This document shows positions 25,991 through 34,876 of a stretch of 64,000 bases of DNA, one piece after another. The stretch comes from an uncultured Acetatifactor sp. (GTDB lineage: Bacteria; Bacillota; Clostridia; Lachnospirales; Lachnospiraceae), in NCBI GenBank assembly GCA_934402375.1, contig CAKRUB010000012.1:1-64000 (forward strand), given 5' to 3'. Position 1 is the stretch's first letter, and every line of letters begins with the position of its first letter. The notes beneath the pieces were generated by a model, which was given only the letters and a program-made list of their open reading frames with translations, was not told where the DNA came from and searched no databases. Made by a program: the position numbers and the translations under genes.

Positions 25991-27268
25991 TTATGCCTCG
26001 TCTATTGCCTTTCCGATGTCGTGACGCATATATTTATTATCAAAGGACACCCACTCTGTCGCCTCATATGCCTTCGCTCTGGCTTCCTTGAGAGTAGCCC
26101 CCTTCGCCGTGATTCCCAGCACTCTTCCTCCATTCGTCACAATACGCCCCATCCCGTCAAATTTCGTTCCGGCATGGAAACAGTAATAATCGTCTTTTCC
26201 TTCAAACTTCTCAAGCCCTGTGATAACGAAGCCCTTCTGATACGAAAGAGGATAACCGTCGGATGCCAGAACGACGCACACCGCCGCATTGTCCTCAAAC
26301 TCCAGTTCAACCTGATCCAGTGTTCCGTCGATGCAGGCATCGATTACATCCATGATGTCGTTCTTCATTCTGCAAAGAACCACCTGCGCCTCCGGGTCTC
26401 CGAATCTCGCATTATACTCCAGAACCCTCGGTCCCTTCGGTGTCAGCATCAGTCCGAAGAAGATAACACCCTTAAACTCTCTTCCCTCCGCCGCCATCGC
26501 GTCCACTGTCGGCTGGTAAATATATTTCTTACAGAAGTCATCCACCTCTTCCGTGTAGAAGGGGCTGGGCGAAAAGTTACCCATTCCTCCTGTATTTAAG
26601 CCCTGATCGCCATCCTTCGCACGCTTGTGATCCTGCGCCGAAGTCATTGTCCTGATCGTCTTACCGTCCACAAAGGACAGCACGGACACCTCACGTCCGG
26701 TCATAAACTCTTCGATTACCATGCGGTTTCCGGCATTTCCGAAATGCTTATCCATCATGATTTCCCTGACTCCCGCCCGTGCCTCCTCGAGCGTATTGCA
26801 GATGAGAACACCTTTTCCCAGCGCGAGTCCGTCCGCCTTCAACACAATCGGCATATCCGCTGTCTCCAGATATTTTAATGCCTTTTCCGGATCATCAAAG
26901 GTCTCATAGGCAGCCGTAGGAATGTTATACTTCTTCATCAGATCCTTGGAAAAAGCCTTACTTCCCTCCAGAATCGCCGCGTTCTTTCTCGGTCCGAACA
27001 CCCTGAAGCCCTCTGCCTCAAGCACATCCACAAGCCCGCCGACCAGTGGATCATCCGGTGCCACAAAGACCAGATCAACCGCCTTGTCCTTCGCATAAGC
27101 AACGATCTTGTCAAACTCCATAACTCCGATAGACGGATCACACTCCGCGATCTGCGCGATACCAGCGTTTCCCGGCACACAATATAGCTTGTCCACTCTG
27201 GCGCTCCTCTTCATGCTAACCGCTATGGCGTGTTCCCTTCCGCCGCCTCCTACAATCAAAACCTTCAT
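25991..27268 (-). CDS. purD: Phosphoribosylamine-glycine ligase
   Basis: ATP-grasp enzyme that joins glycine to phosphoribosylamine (purine step two). 425 residues, normal length. N-terminal VLIVGGGGREHA, the ATP-grasp region VLKADGLALGKGV (near 145), and the metal-binding FGDPEAQVVLCRM (near 290) are all present. GAGGTGACGGC precedes the ATG. Last purine gene of purE-M-N-D, 23 bp behind purN. Confidence 0.96.
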   Translation of the reverse strand: MKVLIVGGGGREHAIAVSMKRSARVDKLYCVPGNAGIAQIAECDPSIGVMEFDKIVAYAKDKAVDLVFVAPDDPLVGGLVDVLEAEGFRVFGPRKNAAILEGSKAFSKDLMKKYNIPTAAYETFDDPEKALKYLETADMPIVLKADGLALGKGVLICNTLEEARAGVREIMMDKHFGNAGNRMVIEEFMTGREVSVLSFVDGKTIRTMTSAQDHKRAKDGDQGLNTGGMGNFSPSPFYTEEVDDFCKKYIYQPTVDAMAAEGREFKGVIFFGLMLTPKGPRVLEYNARFGDPEAQVVLCRMKNDIMDVIDACIDGTLDQVELEFEDNAAVCVVLASDGYPLSYQKGFVITGLEKFEGKDDYYCFHAGTKFDGMGRIVTNGGRVLGITAKGATLKEARAKAYEATEWVSFDNKYMRHDIGKAIDEA

Positions 27269-27291
27269 GCCGTCACCTCATTTTAGTCATT

Positions 27292-27921
27292 TTATCTGTC
27301 CGTTCTGCGAACCTTTCCGTCAATCACACCAATCCGTCCGTTTGCAATATCATCAATCGCCTGAGGAAGCAAGATCCATTCCGCCTGCTCCATCACGCGT
27401 CTCTGGAGAATTTCCGGCGTATCGCCGTCCTCTACCGCAACCGCCTTCTGGGCGATAATCGGGCCCTCGTCCATGCCTTCATTCACAAAATGCACGGTAG
27501 CGCCCGTCACCTTCACGCCTCTTTCCAACGCCTTTTCGTGTACCTTCAGCCCATAATATCCGACACCGCAGAATGACGGAATCAGAGACGGGTGGATGTT
27601 TACGATGCGGTTGCTGAATTTTGCCACCATCTCCTCCGGAATCCTGACAAGAAATCCGGCAAGCACGATCAAATCCGGCTGCAACTCACACATTTTATCC
27701 GTAAAAACTTTGTTGAAGGTCTCTCTGTCGGCGTAGTCCTTTGGAGACATGCAGATTGCCTGAACACCGTATTTTTCCGCACGCACCAGTGCTTTTGCAC
27801 CCGGATTGTTGCTGATGACGGCAAGCACCTCCGTATTGGTAATGCTGCCGCTCTCGATTGCATCCAGAATCGCCTGCAGATTTGTTCCGCCGCCGGACAC
27901 ACACACCACTATTCTCAGCAT
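27292..27921 (-). CDS. purN: Phosphoribosylglycinamide formyltransferase
   Basis: Transfers formyl from 10-formyl-THF to GAR (purine step three). 209 residues, as usual. The catalytic Asn-His-Asp set is visible: [13 protein letters not shown] (Asn and His about 107-109) and DEGPII (about 150); the substrate loop is [13 protein letters not shown]. It overlaps the purM stop by 7 bp, so the pair is translationally coupled. Confidence 0.96.
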   Translation of the reverse strand: MLRIVVCVSGGGTNLQAILDAIESGSITNTEVLAVISNNPGAKALVRAEKYGVQAICMSPKDYADRETFNKVFTDKMCELQPDLIVLAGFLVRIPEEMVAKFSNRIVNIHPSLIPSFCGVGYYGLKVHEKALERGVKVTGATVHFVNEGMDEGPIIAQKAVAVEDGDTPEILQRRVMEQAEWILLPQAIDDIANGRIGVIDGKVRRTDR

Positions 27922-28940
27922 ATGGTAACTCCCTTTTCACCGGACTCACAATGTCCTACGACGAAGGGTGTCTCTCCGGCAGCACGGATTGCCGCCATCG
28001 TCTTCTCGACATCCCCGGCTTCCACCGCAAGCACCATGCCAAGTCCCATGTTATAGGTATTATACATCATCTGATCCTCAATGCCACCCGTCTTCTGCAG
28101 GAGCTTAAAGATGGCAGGAACCTCGTAGCTGTCCCTCTTCACCACCGCACGGATACCGTCCGGAAGCATTCTGGGTATATTTTCATAGAATCCGCCGCCT
28201 GTAATATGGCTGCAGCCCTTGACCGTAACGCCGGCATCCTTGATTGCCTTCATCGCCTTAACATAAATCTTTGTGGGTGCAAGCAACGCCTCGCCAAGCG
28301 TCGTTCCAAGCTCGTCATAATAGGTGTCAAGGCTCTCCTTCGTCATCTCAAATACCTTTCTCACCAGAGAAAAGCCGTTGGAATGTACCCCGGAGGATGC
28401 AATGCCGACAAGTGTATCGCCCTCTTTGATATGCTCTCCCGTAATCAGATCCTTTTCATCCACAACGCCGACCGCAAAGCCCGCAAGGTCATATTCTTCC
28501 TCCGGCATCAGTCCTGGATGCTCGGCTGTCTCACCGCCGATCAGCGCCGCTCCCGCCTGCTTACAGCCCTCCGCAACACCCTTGACGATCGCAGCGATCT
28601 TCTCGGGATAATTCTTTCCACATGCTATGTAATCAAGGAAGAAAAGAGGTTCCCCACCGGCACATGCCACATCATTGACACACATGGCAACACAGTCGAT
28701 GCCGACAGTATCATGCCTGTCCATCAGAAATGCCAGCTTGATCTTTGTTCCTACGCCATCCGTGCCGGAGAGCAGCACCGGCTTCTCCATTCCCTTGATG
28801 GCTTCCATGGAAAATGCACCGGAAAAGCCTCCAAGTCCTCCGAGCACCTCCGGGCGCATCGTCTCTTTCACATGTTTTTTCATCAGTTCCACTGATCTGT
28901 ACCCTGCTTCGATGTCAACTCCTGCGTTCTTGTAATCCAT
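27915..28940 (-). CDS. purM: Phosphoribosylformylglycinamidine cyclo-ligase
   Basis: Closes the imidazole ring to AIR (purine step five). 341 residues from the ATG at 28940, the usual length; the frame is open back to 29054 but that extension (Arg-rich) is a shadow of purE. Signature [17 protein letters not shown] at the start, [16 protein letters not shown], and [11 protein letters not shown] match PurM. GAGGAGAAG precedes the ATG. 52 bp after purE. Confidence 0.96.
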   Translation of the reverse strand: MDYKNAGVDIEAGYRSVELMKKHVKETMRPEVLGGLGGFSGAFSMEAIKGMEKPVLLSGTDGVGTKIKLAFLMDRHDTVGIDCVAMCVNDVACAGGEPLFFLDYIACGKNYPEKIAAIVKGVAEGCKQAGAALIGGETAEHPGLMPEEEYDLAGFAVGVVDEKDLITGEHIKEGDTLVGIASSGVHSNGFSLVRKVFEMTKESLDTYYDELGTTLGEALLAPTKIYVKAMKAIKDAGVTVKGCSHITGGGFYENIPRMLPDGIRAVVKRDSYEVPAIFKLLQKTGGIEDQMMYNTYNMGLGMVLAVEAGDVEKTMAAIRAAGETPFVVGHCESGEKGVTIC

Positions 28941-28992
28941 CTTCTCCTCATTTCCGGCCTGCTGCCTCTGTATTTTCCCCGCCCGACACTGC

Positions 28993-29526
28993 TTACTTTT
29001 TCTCTGCCAGATAGACCTTATAGCCCTTCTCCTGCAGCTTCGCATCCTTGGCAATGACCTGTTCCTTCTGCGCCCTGCTGTACTCCTTCAGCTTTGCAAG
29101 AAGCGCTTCATCCGACGCTGCAAGGATTTTCGCAGCAAGGATAGCCGCGTTCTTTGCTCCGTCCACAGCCACAGTTGCCACCGGAATTCCGGGCGGCATC
29201 TGCAAAATGGAAAAGACAGCGTCCATGCCGTCCAGATTTTTTCCTGAAAGCGGCACTCCGATGACTGGAAGCGGAAACAATGCCGCACACATACCGGGAA
29301 GTGCTGCCGCCATACCGGCTCCCGCAATCATCACACGGATTCCGCGTTCCTCTGCGCCCTTCGTCCATGCGATCAGCTCATCCGGCTCCCTGTGTGCCGA
29401 AATGATTCTCATCTCATAGTCAAGTCCCAGCTCCTCCAGCATATCTGCTGCTTTCGCCATGACTGCCATATCGGAGTCACTGCCCATTACGATCCCAACC
29501 TTCGATCCTTGTCCTGTCTTAGCCAT
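28993..29526 (-). CDS. purE: 5-(carboxyamino)imidazole ribonucleotide mutase / AIR carboxylase
   Basis: Carboxylation step of purine synthesis. 177 residues. Motifs [28 protein letters not shown] (catalytic His) and [15 protein letters not shown] are clear. The C-terminus has [22 protein letters not shown]. No purK is in the window, so whether this enzyme works as a PurK-dependent mutase or a CO2-using carboxylase cannot be decided here. ATG at 29526 with AGAGGG; the open frame to 29583 lacks a site. First gene of purE-M-N-D. Confidence 0.94.
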   Translation of the reverse strand: MAKTGQGSKVGIVMGSDSDMAVMAKAADMLEELGLDYEMRIISAHREPDELIAWTKGAEERGIRVMIAGAGMAAALPGMCAALFPLPVIGVPLSGKNLDGMDAVFSILQMPPGIPVATVAVDGAKNAAILAAKILAASDEALLAKLKEYSRAQKEQVIAKDAKLQEKGYKVYLAEKK

Positions 29527-29613
29527 AATAACCCTCTTTTCCGAAATCGTGTCCGTACCAGCGATACGAACAACTACTATCATCTTACTAAAATAAGCGC
29601 TTTAACGCAACTC

Positions 29614-31659
29614 CTAATTTTGATTAAATGCCTCATTGAGGACTTCCGTCCCGGGAAGCACAAACCTGCCGTTCCGAATAATTTCGATTCTGCTGCCGTC
29701 TCTGGTAACTGCCGCAAGCTCGCCCAGCTCATCATAGGGAATGGTAATATCCGTATGGCAGTTGAAATATGCCTCCTCCGGCTTTTCCTTCCGCAGCTTC
29801 GACCTCGAGTTCTCCCGCGCCACGATTTCCTTTCCGTCCGGATTATACACGGCAATGTCCTCTGTTCCGTGATAGCAGGTATCACCCACAGCGAAATGCG
29901 GACCCGTCTTCTCCGCAATCAGGATTGGCAGCTTTGCCTCGACGCCAAGCCTTCTCGCCATGACATACGCCGTTGTGTTCGTTCCGATTGCAAACTCGCC
30001 GATCGGCAGCGTCTCATGCCTGAACAAAATATTTTCCTTGATAAAGCTCCGGTTGTCCTCTTCCTTCTCAAAATTATCACAGGTATAATCCCTGATCATT
30101 CCGTCCTCAAAGGTGATTGCAAGATTACGGTATTCCAGTCCGTTCAGAAATACCTTCGTCACATGAAGAAGTCCGTTCGTTCCCTCCAGCACAGGCGAGG
30201 TAAACACTTCGCCCACCGGAATATTTACGTCGGCAACACAGTTTTCAAAAATGGTCTCCTTGTCAGGATTTTTCAGCTTCCAGAGGTTTACCTTCAGCTC
30301 GGTTCGGTTCTCGCCGCAGCCTCTGACCTCACAATAGTCAGCCTGATCCAGCGCGTCGATCAGCTTCTGCTGTACATCCCTGTAAAGCATGTAATCAAGC
30401 GTGTTCAACTTGATCGTCTCGTCGAAAAGCTCCTTGAAGACCGGCCCGATCTCCGGCACAGGGAACGCAATAATCGTGAAGCTCCGCTCCTCCTCAATAA
30501 TATATTTCTTACGCAGCTCGCTGTATTTCGTTAAGAATTCAATCCAGAGCTTATTCTGCTCCTCCGACAGCTTCAGACGCTCCGGCTTGTTCACCGGATT
30601 AAAGTCCGCCTCGCCGAAGGTCTCCACAACAGCCGGCCCTGCGTAGCCGTTTGCCTCCTTCTTATATTTTTCAAAGGCGGTATGCAGTACCTCCAGACGG
30701 CGGTTCACATAGTTCTTGTCTAAGAACAGTGCATTGTCATCCTTATGGTCGTAGAGATACTGTCTGTTGACCGTTCCGCCCGTGACCATATTCCGGCTGA
30801 TTACCGGCTTTATGCCCAGCTTCTCAAAATTATTGACCGCTCTGCGGATCATCCGCTCAAAGCCGAGGTGATACCTCAGATCCGCCGACTTCTTGCGGGA
30901 GAGATCCTTTCCCGTGACCTCAAAGCCAATGCGGTATCCCTCCGTGTAGGTATCCGCCATCGTTGCAATCGTTTCCTCGGGAAGCTCCGCCATGTACTTT
31001 GCCATTTCCAGCTCATTCTCCGTGACATAGGCGCCATAGTGGTACAGATAGCGCACATCCTTCAAATTGCTTTTCATAACAATATCCACATAATAACGGT
31101 TTGCGGGATCTACCATGCAGCTGACACTTCTCTCCTCATCCCTGTCTGCATTGTCGCTCACATGCCAATAGAGAATGTCTCTGATCTCCTCCCCTGCGGG
31201 AAGCTTTCCTTCCTCGGCGAGTGCATAGGAAAAGGCGGTATAAACCTCGAGGAACAGCTCCATTCCGACAACGACATCCTCCAACCTGCTCTCATACACG
31301 GCAGAGATCAGATTGCGCATTCTGCCGTAGAGATGGCTCAGCTTCGCGCCGTACTCCTCCCCGAGCCTGCTCACGGCATAAGACGGATTGCCATAGCTCT
31401 CCTCATAATGCTCCGGCAATATATCCGCATAAAGCGCCCTGTTCCACTCCTGTAATTCCGTAAGCTCTGCCTTGTTCAGCCCATCCTCCGCCAGAAATGT
31501 TCTCGTCTCATCCAGCAGCAAAAGGAACCTCGCCGTAGAATCAAAATAATCCTTCAAATTTTCTTTTTCAAACTTCTCAGCCTGAATTTCACGGATGCGC
31601 TGCACTGCAAGTCCATAGCGCTCCTCAAGTACCTCTGTTGAAATTGTGATCTCTTCCAT
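29614..31659 (-). CDS. M29-family aminopeptidase
   Basis: A long (682-residue) member of the thermophilic-aminopeptidase family, cytoplasmic metallopeptidases that remove N-terminal residues. The M29 part is the C-terminal half, with likely metal ligands in PVGEVFTSP, LPIGEFAIGTN, EKTGPHFAVGDT and NCHTDITI. The N-terminal ~330 residues are an added helical region; shorter M29 enzymes of about 400 residues lack it. ATG at 31659 has GGAGGCTTT; the open frame to 31746 runs into an intergenic repeat. It lies 87 bp upstream of purE. Confidence 0.88.
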   Translation of the reverse strand: MEEITISTEVLEERYGLAVQRIREIQAEKFEKENLKDYFDSTARFLLLLDETRTFLAEDGLNKAELTELQEWNRALYADILPEHYEESYGNPSYAVSRLGEEYGAKLSHLYGRMRNLISAVYESRLEDVVVGMELFLEVYTAFSYALAEEGKLPAGEEIRDILYWHVSDNADRDEERSVSCMVDPANRYYVDIVMKSNLKDVRYLYHYGAYVTENELEMAKYMAELPEETIATMADTYTEGYRIGFEVTGKDLSRKKSADLRYHLGFERMIRRAVNNFEKLGIKPVISRNMVTGGTVNRQYLYDHKDDNALFLDKNYVNRRLEVLHTAFEKYKKEANGYAGPAVVETFGEADFNPVNKPERLKLSEEQNKLWIEFLTKYSELRKKYIIEEERSFTIIAFPVPEIGPVFKELFDETIKLNTLDYMLYRDVQQKLIDALDQADYCEVRGCGENRTELKVNLWKLKNPDKETIFENCVADVNIPVGEVFTSPVLEGTNGLLHVTKVFLNGLEYRNLAITFEDGMIRDYTCDNFEKEEDNRSFIKENILFRHETLPIGEFAIGTNTTAYVMARRLGVEAKLPILIAEKTGPHFAVGDTCYHGTEDIAVYNPDGKEIVARENSRSKLRKEKPEEAYFNCHTDITIPYDELGELAAVTRDGSRIEIIRNGRFVLPGTEVLNEAFNQN

Positions 31660-31704
31660 AAAGCCTCCATCTCTGCCATATTTTTCCTTATTTCTGCGCC
31701 CATT

Positions 31705-31746
31705 CTTTGCGCATAGCGAGTTTGTGTCAAGTGCGCACAGACACAA
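31705..31746. repeat. 42-bp hairpin repeat, copy 1
   Basis: Begins CTTTGCGCATAGCGAG and ends GACACAA. The arms TTGTGTC (31722-31728) and GACACAA (31740-31746) form a 7-bp stem around GTGCGCAC. The same element, two substitutions in 42 bp, recurs at 33301-33342 in the same orientation. Confidence 0.85.
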
Positions 31747-31773
31747 TCTTTAATGCATCAAAGCTCCCCAATG

Positions 31774-32094
31774 TCACAGGTTTGCTCCCGCATATAAAAT
31801 GAGCACAATGCCCGCCAGCGCCAGAAAATTCAGGAATGTTCCCAACACCGGAAACAGCCTGTAATATCCCTTGTCCTGAACCGTCAGGACTCCGAGGATC
31901 TCGCCGGTCAGCGAAAACAGAAACGCCAGTATACCGGTAAAGCCAAAGCCCGTCTTCGCCTCCCCGCCGCTGCGATAAGAGAGAAAGACGACAGCTCCCA
32001 GCGATGCAAGACTGATGATTCCGAGAATCACTGACATGATGCCCCTGTCGGAATGTCTTTTGTTGGTAAAAATATAGCCTTTTCTTTTCTTCAT
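31774..32094 (-). CDS. Small membrane protein, DUF6142-like (106 aa)
   Basis: Starts with the basic cytoplasmic stretch MKKRKGYIFTNKRHSDRG, then three hydrophobic segments (about 20-40, 50-70, 82-102). This matches Lachnospiraceae membrane proteins listed as DUF6142, as far as I recall. Function unknown. No clear ribosome-binding site: the ATG sits only about 10 nt after the T-run of a terminator hairpin (32104-32148), so expression may be attenuated or start at a different codon. Confidence 0.75.
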   Translation of the reverse strand: MKKRKGYIFTNKRHSDRGIMSVILGIISLASLGAVVFLSYRSGGEAKTGFGFTGILAFLFSLTGEILGVLTVQDKGYYRLFPVLGTFLNFLALAGIVLILYAGANL

Positions 32095-32103
32095 AAAAAC
32101 TCT

Positions 32104-32148
32104 AAAAGGGCACTCCCCCTGCGAAGCCGTCCGCCCCGGGAAATGCCC
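32104..32148 (-). terminator. Terminator/attenuator before the DUF6142-like gene
   Basis: Arms 32138-32148 (GGGCATTTCCC on the minus strand) and 32108-32118 (GGGGAGTGCCC), two G-U type pairs, followed by TTTT. It lies 18 bp after the stop of the 50-residue gene. Confidence 0.6.
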
Positions 32149-32166
32149 ATTATCTGCTCCTAACTT

Positions 32167-32319
32167 TTAGAATAAAATTTTTGACTTTCTCGCAATCAGC
32201 TTTCCTCCGGTAACGATCAGCAGAATGCCGGACACAATGCCGATCACGATGCTGACAACTCCGATTGCGATATTGGTCGCTCCCGCCGCCTTCATTGTGT
32301 TATACACCTTCTGTTCCAT
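32167..32319 (-). CDS. Small single-span membrane protein (50 aa)
   Basis: A 50-residue peptide with a Gly/Ile-rich hydrophobic segment (AIGVVSIVIGIVSGILLIVTGG, about 16-37) and a basic C-terminus KLIARKSKILF. GGGAG 7 nt before the ATG at 32319 supports this start; an in-frame ATG at 32379 would give a 71-residue form with a weaker site. Similar short proteins are common in Lachnospiraceae; function unknown. Between pyrE and the DUF6142-like gene, same strand. Confidence 0.6.
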   Translation of the reverse strand: MEQKVYNTMKAAGATNIAIGVVSIVIGIVSGILLIVTGGKLIARKSKILF

Positions 32320-32386
32320 AATTTTACTCCCTTCCGGTTTTCTTTCTCCTGTAATCAGGATGTCATTCTTTTCACTCATCTTCTCA

Positions 32387-33061
32387 TTAAGCACCATATG
32401 TTTCATAATATTTATCAATCGCCGCCTTCAATGTGTCATCAATATGAATCTTTCCTTTGTAGGGTCTGTTGTAAAGATGCTCCACAACCTCCTGCATGTT
32501 TACAATAGCGTGTGCATCAAATCCGTACTTCTCTTTGATCTCCGCCAGTGCGCCAACCTTTCCGCCAAGCCCCTTCTCCATCCGGTTCAGCGAAACAATC
32601 AGTCCCTTCACCTCAACATTTCCCTGTGCCTTGATAATGGGATAGGTCTCCTCGATCGACTTTCCCGAGGTAGTGACATCCTCGATAATGATGACCCTGT
32701 CGCCCTCCTTCAGGCTGCTGCCCAACAGGATACCCACATCTCCGTGATCCTTTACCTCCTTGCGGTTCGAGCAGTAGCGGATGTCCTTGCCATAAAGCTC
32801 GCTGTAGGCCATGGTCGTTGCCACGCTCAGCGGGATTCCCTTATACGCCGGTCCGAACAGTACATCAAAGTCGTCGCCAAAGTTATCATGAATCGCCTTT
32901 GCATAATATTCACCAAGCTTCCTCAGCTGCGTTCCCGTCACATACGCACCCGCATTCATAAAGAAGGGGGATTTTCTTCCGCTCTTTAAGGTGAACTCGC
33001 CGAATTTCAGCACCTCGCTGTCCACCATGAATTCGATAAATTCCTGCTTGTATGCTTCCAC
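32387..33061 (-). CDS. pyrE: Orotate phosphoribosyltransferase
   Basis: Converts orotate plus PRPP to OMP (pyrimidine step five). 224 residues from the GTG at 33061 match the usual length. The PRPP-binding motif is VIIIEDVTTSGKSIEE, and the N-terminal FTLKSGRKSPFFMN and FGPAYKGIPLS motifs are present. The GTG has AAGGAGG 8 nt upstream. An in-frame ATG at 33151 also has an excellent AAAAGGAGG site and would add 30 residues not typical of the family. Separate from carAB; I see no other pyr gene here. Confidence 0.93.
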   Translation of the reverse strand: MEAYKQEFIEFMVDSEVLKFGEFTLKSGRKSPFFMNAGAYVTGTQLRKLGEYYAKAIHDNFGDDFDVLFGPAYKGIPLSVATTMAYSELYGKDIRYCSNRKEVKDHGDVGILLGSSLKEGDRVIIIEDVTTSGKSIEETYPIIKAQGNVEVKGLIVSLNRMEKGLGGKVGALAEIKEKYGFDAHAIVNMQEVVEHLYNRPYKGKIHIDDTLKAAIDKYYETYGA

Positions 33062-33206
33062 TTTGTAATCCTCCTTGTTTTGTCGGAGACAGAATGCGAC
33101 CGCCCTTGCGGGAGCAGAGGATTTAGCCTCCTGTTTTACGGGCTTTCCCATTTGTGCCTCCTTTTCAGGCTACAGTTCGGAAAAGGAAACATCAAATATC
33201 TTATCT

Positions 33207-33235
33207 ATATTACCATAAAATCTTGGATTTTTCAA
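33207..33235 (-). promoter_or_regulatory. pyrE promoter
   Basis: TTGAAA (33230-33235), 17 bp, TAATAT (33207-33212). Transcription would start near 33200, giving a leader of about 50 nt to the upstream ATG and 140 nt to the GTG. The rest of 33062-33380 holds the in-frame leader, the 42-bp repeat and an AT-rich hairpin. Confidence 0.65.
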
Positions 33236-33300
33236 CCATTTCAGCGATGCGTTTGATATTTATATATCGTTTCATGCTTTTCTCCATTTCCGCGCATGTC

Positions 33301-33342
33301 CTTTGCGCATAGCGAGTTTGTGTCAAGTGTGCGCAGACACAA
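33301..33342. repeat. 42-bp hairpin repeat, copy 2
   Basis: Same element as 31705-31746 with two substitutions near the hairpin loop. It lies between the pyrE promoter and the 3' end of the second DUF4143 ATPase gene; the two copies bracket pyrE and the two small membrane-protein genes as direct repeats 1.6 kb apart. Confidence 0.85.
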
Positions 33343-33349
33343 ATCTCGT

Positions 33350-33374
33350 GATTGAAAAATTTTATTTTTCAATC
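33350..33374. terminator. AT-rich hairpin at ATPase 3' end
   Basis: Perfect 11-bp arms GATTGAAAAAT (33350-33360) and its complement (33364-33374) around TTT, starting 7 bp after the ATPase stop codon. The T-rich arm could act as a terminator in either direction; no separate T-run follows. Confidence 0.5.
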
Positions 33375-33380
33375 TTAACA

Positions 33381-34580
33381 CTACTCTTTTCCTAATAACC
33401 ACTCTGCAATATCAAACACTTCTATTCCTTCATATGTGTATTTCGGATGCTTGGTCCTTGCAATAATCATCTTTGGATAGGCATCCTTTATTTGCAGCAA
33501 TGGAGAGTACTCCCTCTCGAAGGTTTCTGGATTAGATATATTATCGCTAACCTGAATATATATTTTCTCGCTACCACGTTGTGCAACAAAATCAATTTCT
33601 TTTTGGTAGAGTTTTCCGACATAAACTTCGTATCCTCTACGCAAGAGCTCTATACATACGATATTTTCATATACTCGTCCATAATCCATATTTCGACTTC
33701 CTAATATTGCATAGCGCATTCCAATATCACACATATAAAATTTGTCCGAGGTTTCCAAATATTTCTTACCTCTTATGTCGTATCGCTTAATGTCATAAAA
33801 TATAAATGCATTGCATAGGTACTTGATATACTTTCCTATTGTCACATGATTTGTCGGTACTTCGTTAGCAGTCAAAATATCACTTACTCTATTCGGCGAA
33901 GTCAAATTACTTATATTATCCATCAGAAACTCACTTAACTGACGAAGCACCTGTGTATCAGGCAAATTATATTTTTGTACTAAATCTCTATTTACAATAG
34001 TTTCGTACACTTCTTTGATATAAGTTATTCTATCCAAGTCAGTGTTATATGCATAGGAACCTGCCAAACCACCCTTTATAAAATATTCTTCAAACAATTT
34101 GTCCTTGTCAACCTGATCACTATAATATTCACAATACTCCTTGAAACTAAATGGAAACATGTGGATTTCGATATATCTTCCCGTGAACAAGGTTGCCAAA
34201 TCTGCACTGAGCAAAAAAGCATTTGAACCGGTTATATAAATATCATATTTATTTTTTGAATATAGGCTATTTATTGCCAACTCGAAATTTGGACATAATT
34301 GCACTTCGTCCACAAATAGATAATTCTTCTTTTCCTTATCGTACCTATCTTCCACATACTTGTGCAAGGCATGATATTCCTTTATTTCTTCAAACTCCAA
34401 ATCCATAAAGTCAATAAAGATAATATTAGAACCTTCAAAATTGCTTTTTAAATAATCAGTATACGCCTGCATCAAATTAGATTTTCCGGAACGTCTGATA
34501 CCCGTAATAATCTTTATATCAGGAGTGTCTTTTAACGCTTTGATTCTTTCAAAATATCTTTCTCTTACAATAGTCTTCAT
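33381..34580 (-). CDS. AAA_14/DUF4143 ATP-binding protein (copy 2)
   Basis: A 399-residue relative of 17351-18604. Walker A GIRRSGKSNLM (about residues 27-37), strand NYLFVDEVQL, helical lid, and C-terminal DUF4143 with EIDFVAQRGSEKIYIQVSDN, a nuclease-like strand pattern. Identity with copy 1 looks limited outside the motifs, so they are not a recent duplication. Strongly AT-rich compared with neighbours. No good Shine-Dalgarno before the ATG; instead the motif TTTCGAAAGCGA lies about 10 nt upstream. Function unknown. Confidence 0.85.
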   Translation of the reverse strand: MKTIVRERYFERIKALKDTPDIKIITGIRRSGKSNLMQAYTDYLKSNFEGSNIIFIDFMDLEFEEIKEYHALHKYVEDRYDKEKKNYLFVDEVQLCPNFELAINSLYSKNKYDIYITGSNAFLLSADLATLFTGRYIEIHMFPFSFKEYCEYYSDQVDKDKLFEEYFIKGGLAGSYAYNTDLDRITYIKEVYETIVNRDLVQKYNLPDTQVLRQLSEFLMDNISNLTSPNRVSDILTANEVPTNHVTIGKYIKYLCNAFIFYDIKRYDIRGKKYLETSDKFYMCDIGMRYAILGSRNMDYGRVYENIVCIELLRRGYEVYVGKLYQKEIDFVAQRGSEKIYIQVSDNISNPETFEREYSPLLQIKDAYPKMIIARTKHPKYTYEGIEVFDIAEWLLGKE

Positions 34581-34587
34581 GTTTTCG

Positions 34588-34678
34588 TCGCTTTCGAAAC
34601 TTCATTTTTTTTACTGTTTTGAAACCAATTATATTATAGCACCTTATATACAATTTATTCAACTGTTCGCTTTCGAAA
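34588..34678 (-). promoter_or_regulatory. ATPase copy 2 promoter with paired TTTCGAAAGCGA sites
   Basis: TTGAAT (34657-34662), 18 bp, TATAAT (34633-34638). The identical 12-mer TTTCGAAAGCGA (minus strand) occurs at 34667-34678, just upstream of the -35 box, and at 34588-34599, just before the start codon. Each contains the palindrome TTTCGAAA. They look like a pair of operators about 79 bp apart. Confidence 0.6.
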
Positions 34679-34729
34679 GTTTAAATTTTTTTAATTTTTG
34701 AAATTCAGGTTTTACATCATACCCTTAAC

Positions 34730-34772
34730 AAAAAACATGCCACAAGCCAAATTTTTAATCAACTTGCGGCAT
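34730..34772 (-). terminator. Second terminator downstream of pnp
   Basis: Arms 34763-34772 and 34737-34746 (ATGCCGCAAG / CTTGTGGCAT, one mismatch) followed by GTTTTTTG on the minus strand. It is about 50 bp past the first pnp terminator and protects the ATPase promoter from read-through. Confidence 0.65.
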
Positions 34773-34821
34773 ATATCTAACATCTGACCTCACAATATTG
34801 GTGGCTATAGGTTATCTATAC

Positions 34822-34861
34822 AAAAAAATCCGGAAGCCTCGCAGTCCGCGGTGCTCCCGGA
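34822..34861 (-). terminator. pnp terminator
   Basis: Stem TCCGGGAGC (34853-34861) with GCTTCCGGA (34829-34837), GC-rich interior, then TTTTTTTG. It begins 15 bp after the pnp stop codon. Confidence 0.8.
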
Positions 34862-34876
34862 ATATCCTTTATCTTT

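Noticed and set aside
29527-29613. Purine riboswitch or PurR box in front of purE
   Set aside because: The 87-bp gap shows neither the conserved purine-aptamer core nor a clear paired PurBox.
32167-32319. Type I toxin peptide
   Set aside because: The 50-residue membrane peptide has no visible antisense RNA promoter and looks like a conserved small membrane protein instead.
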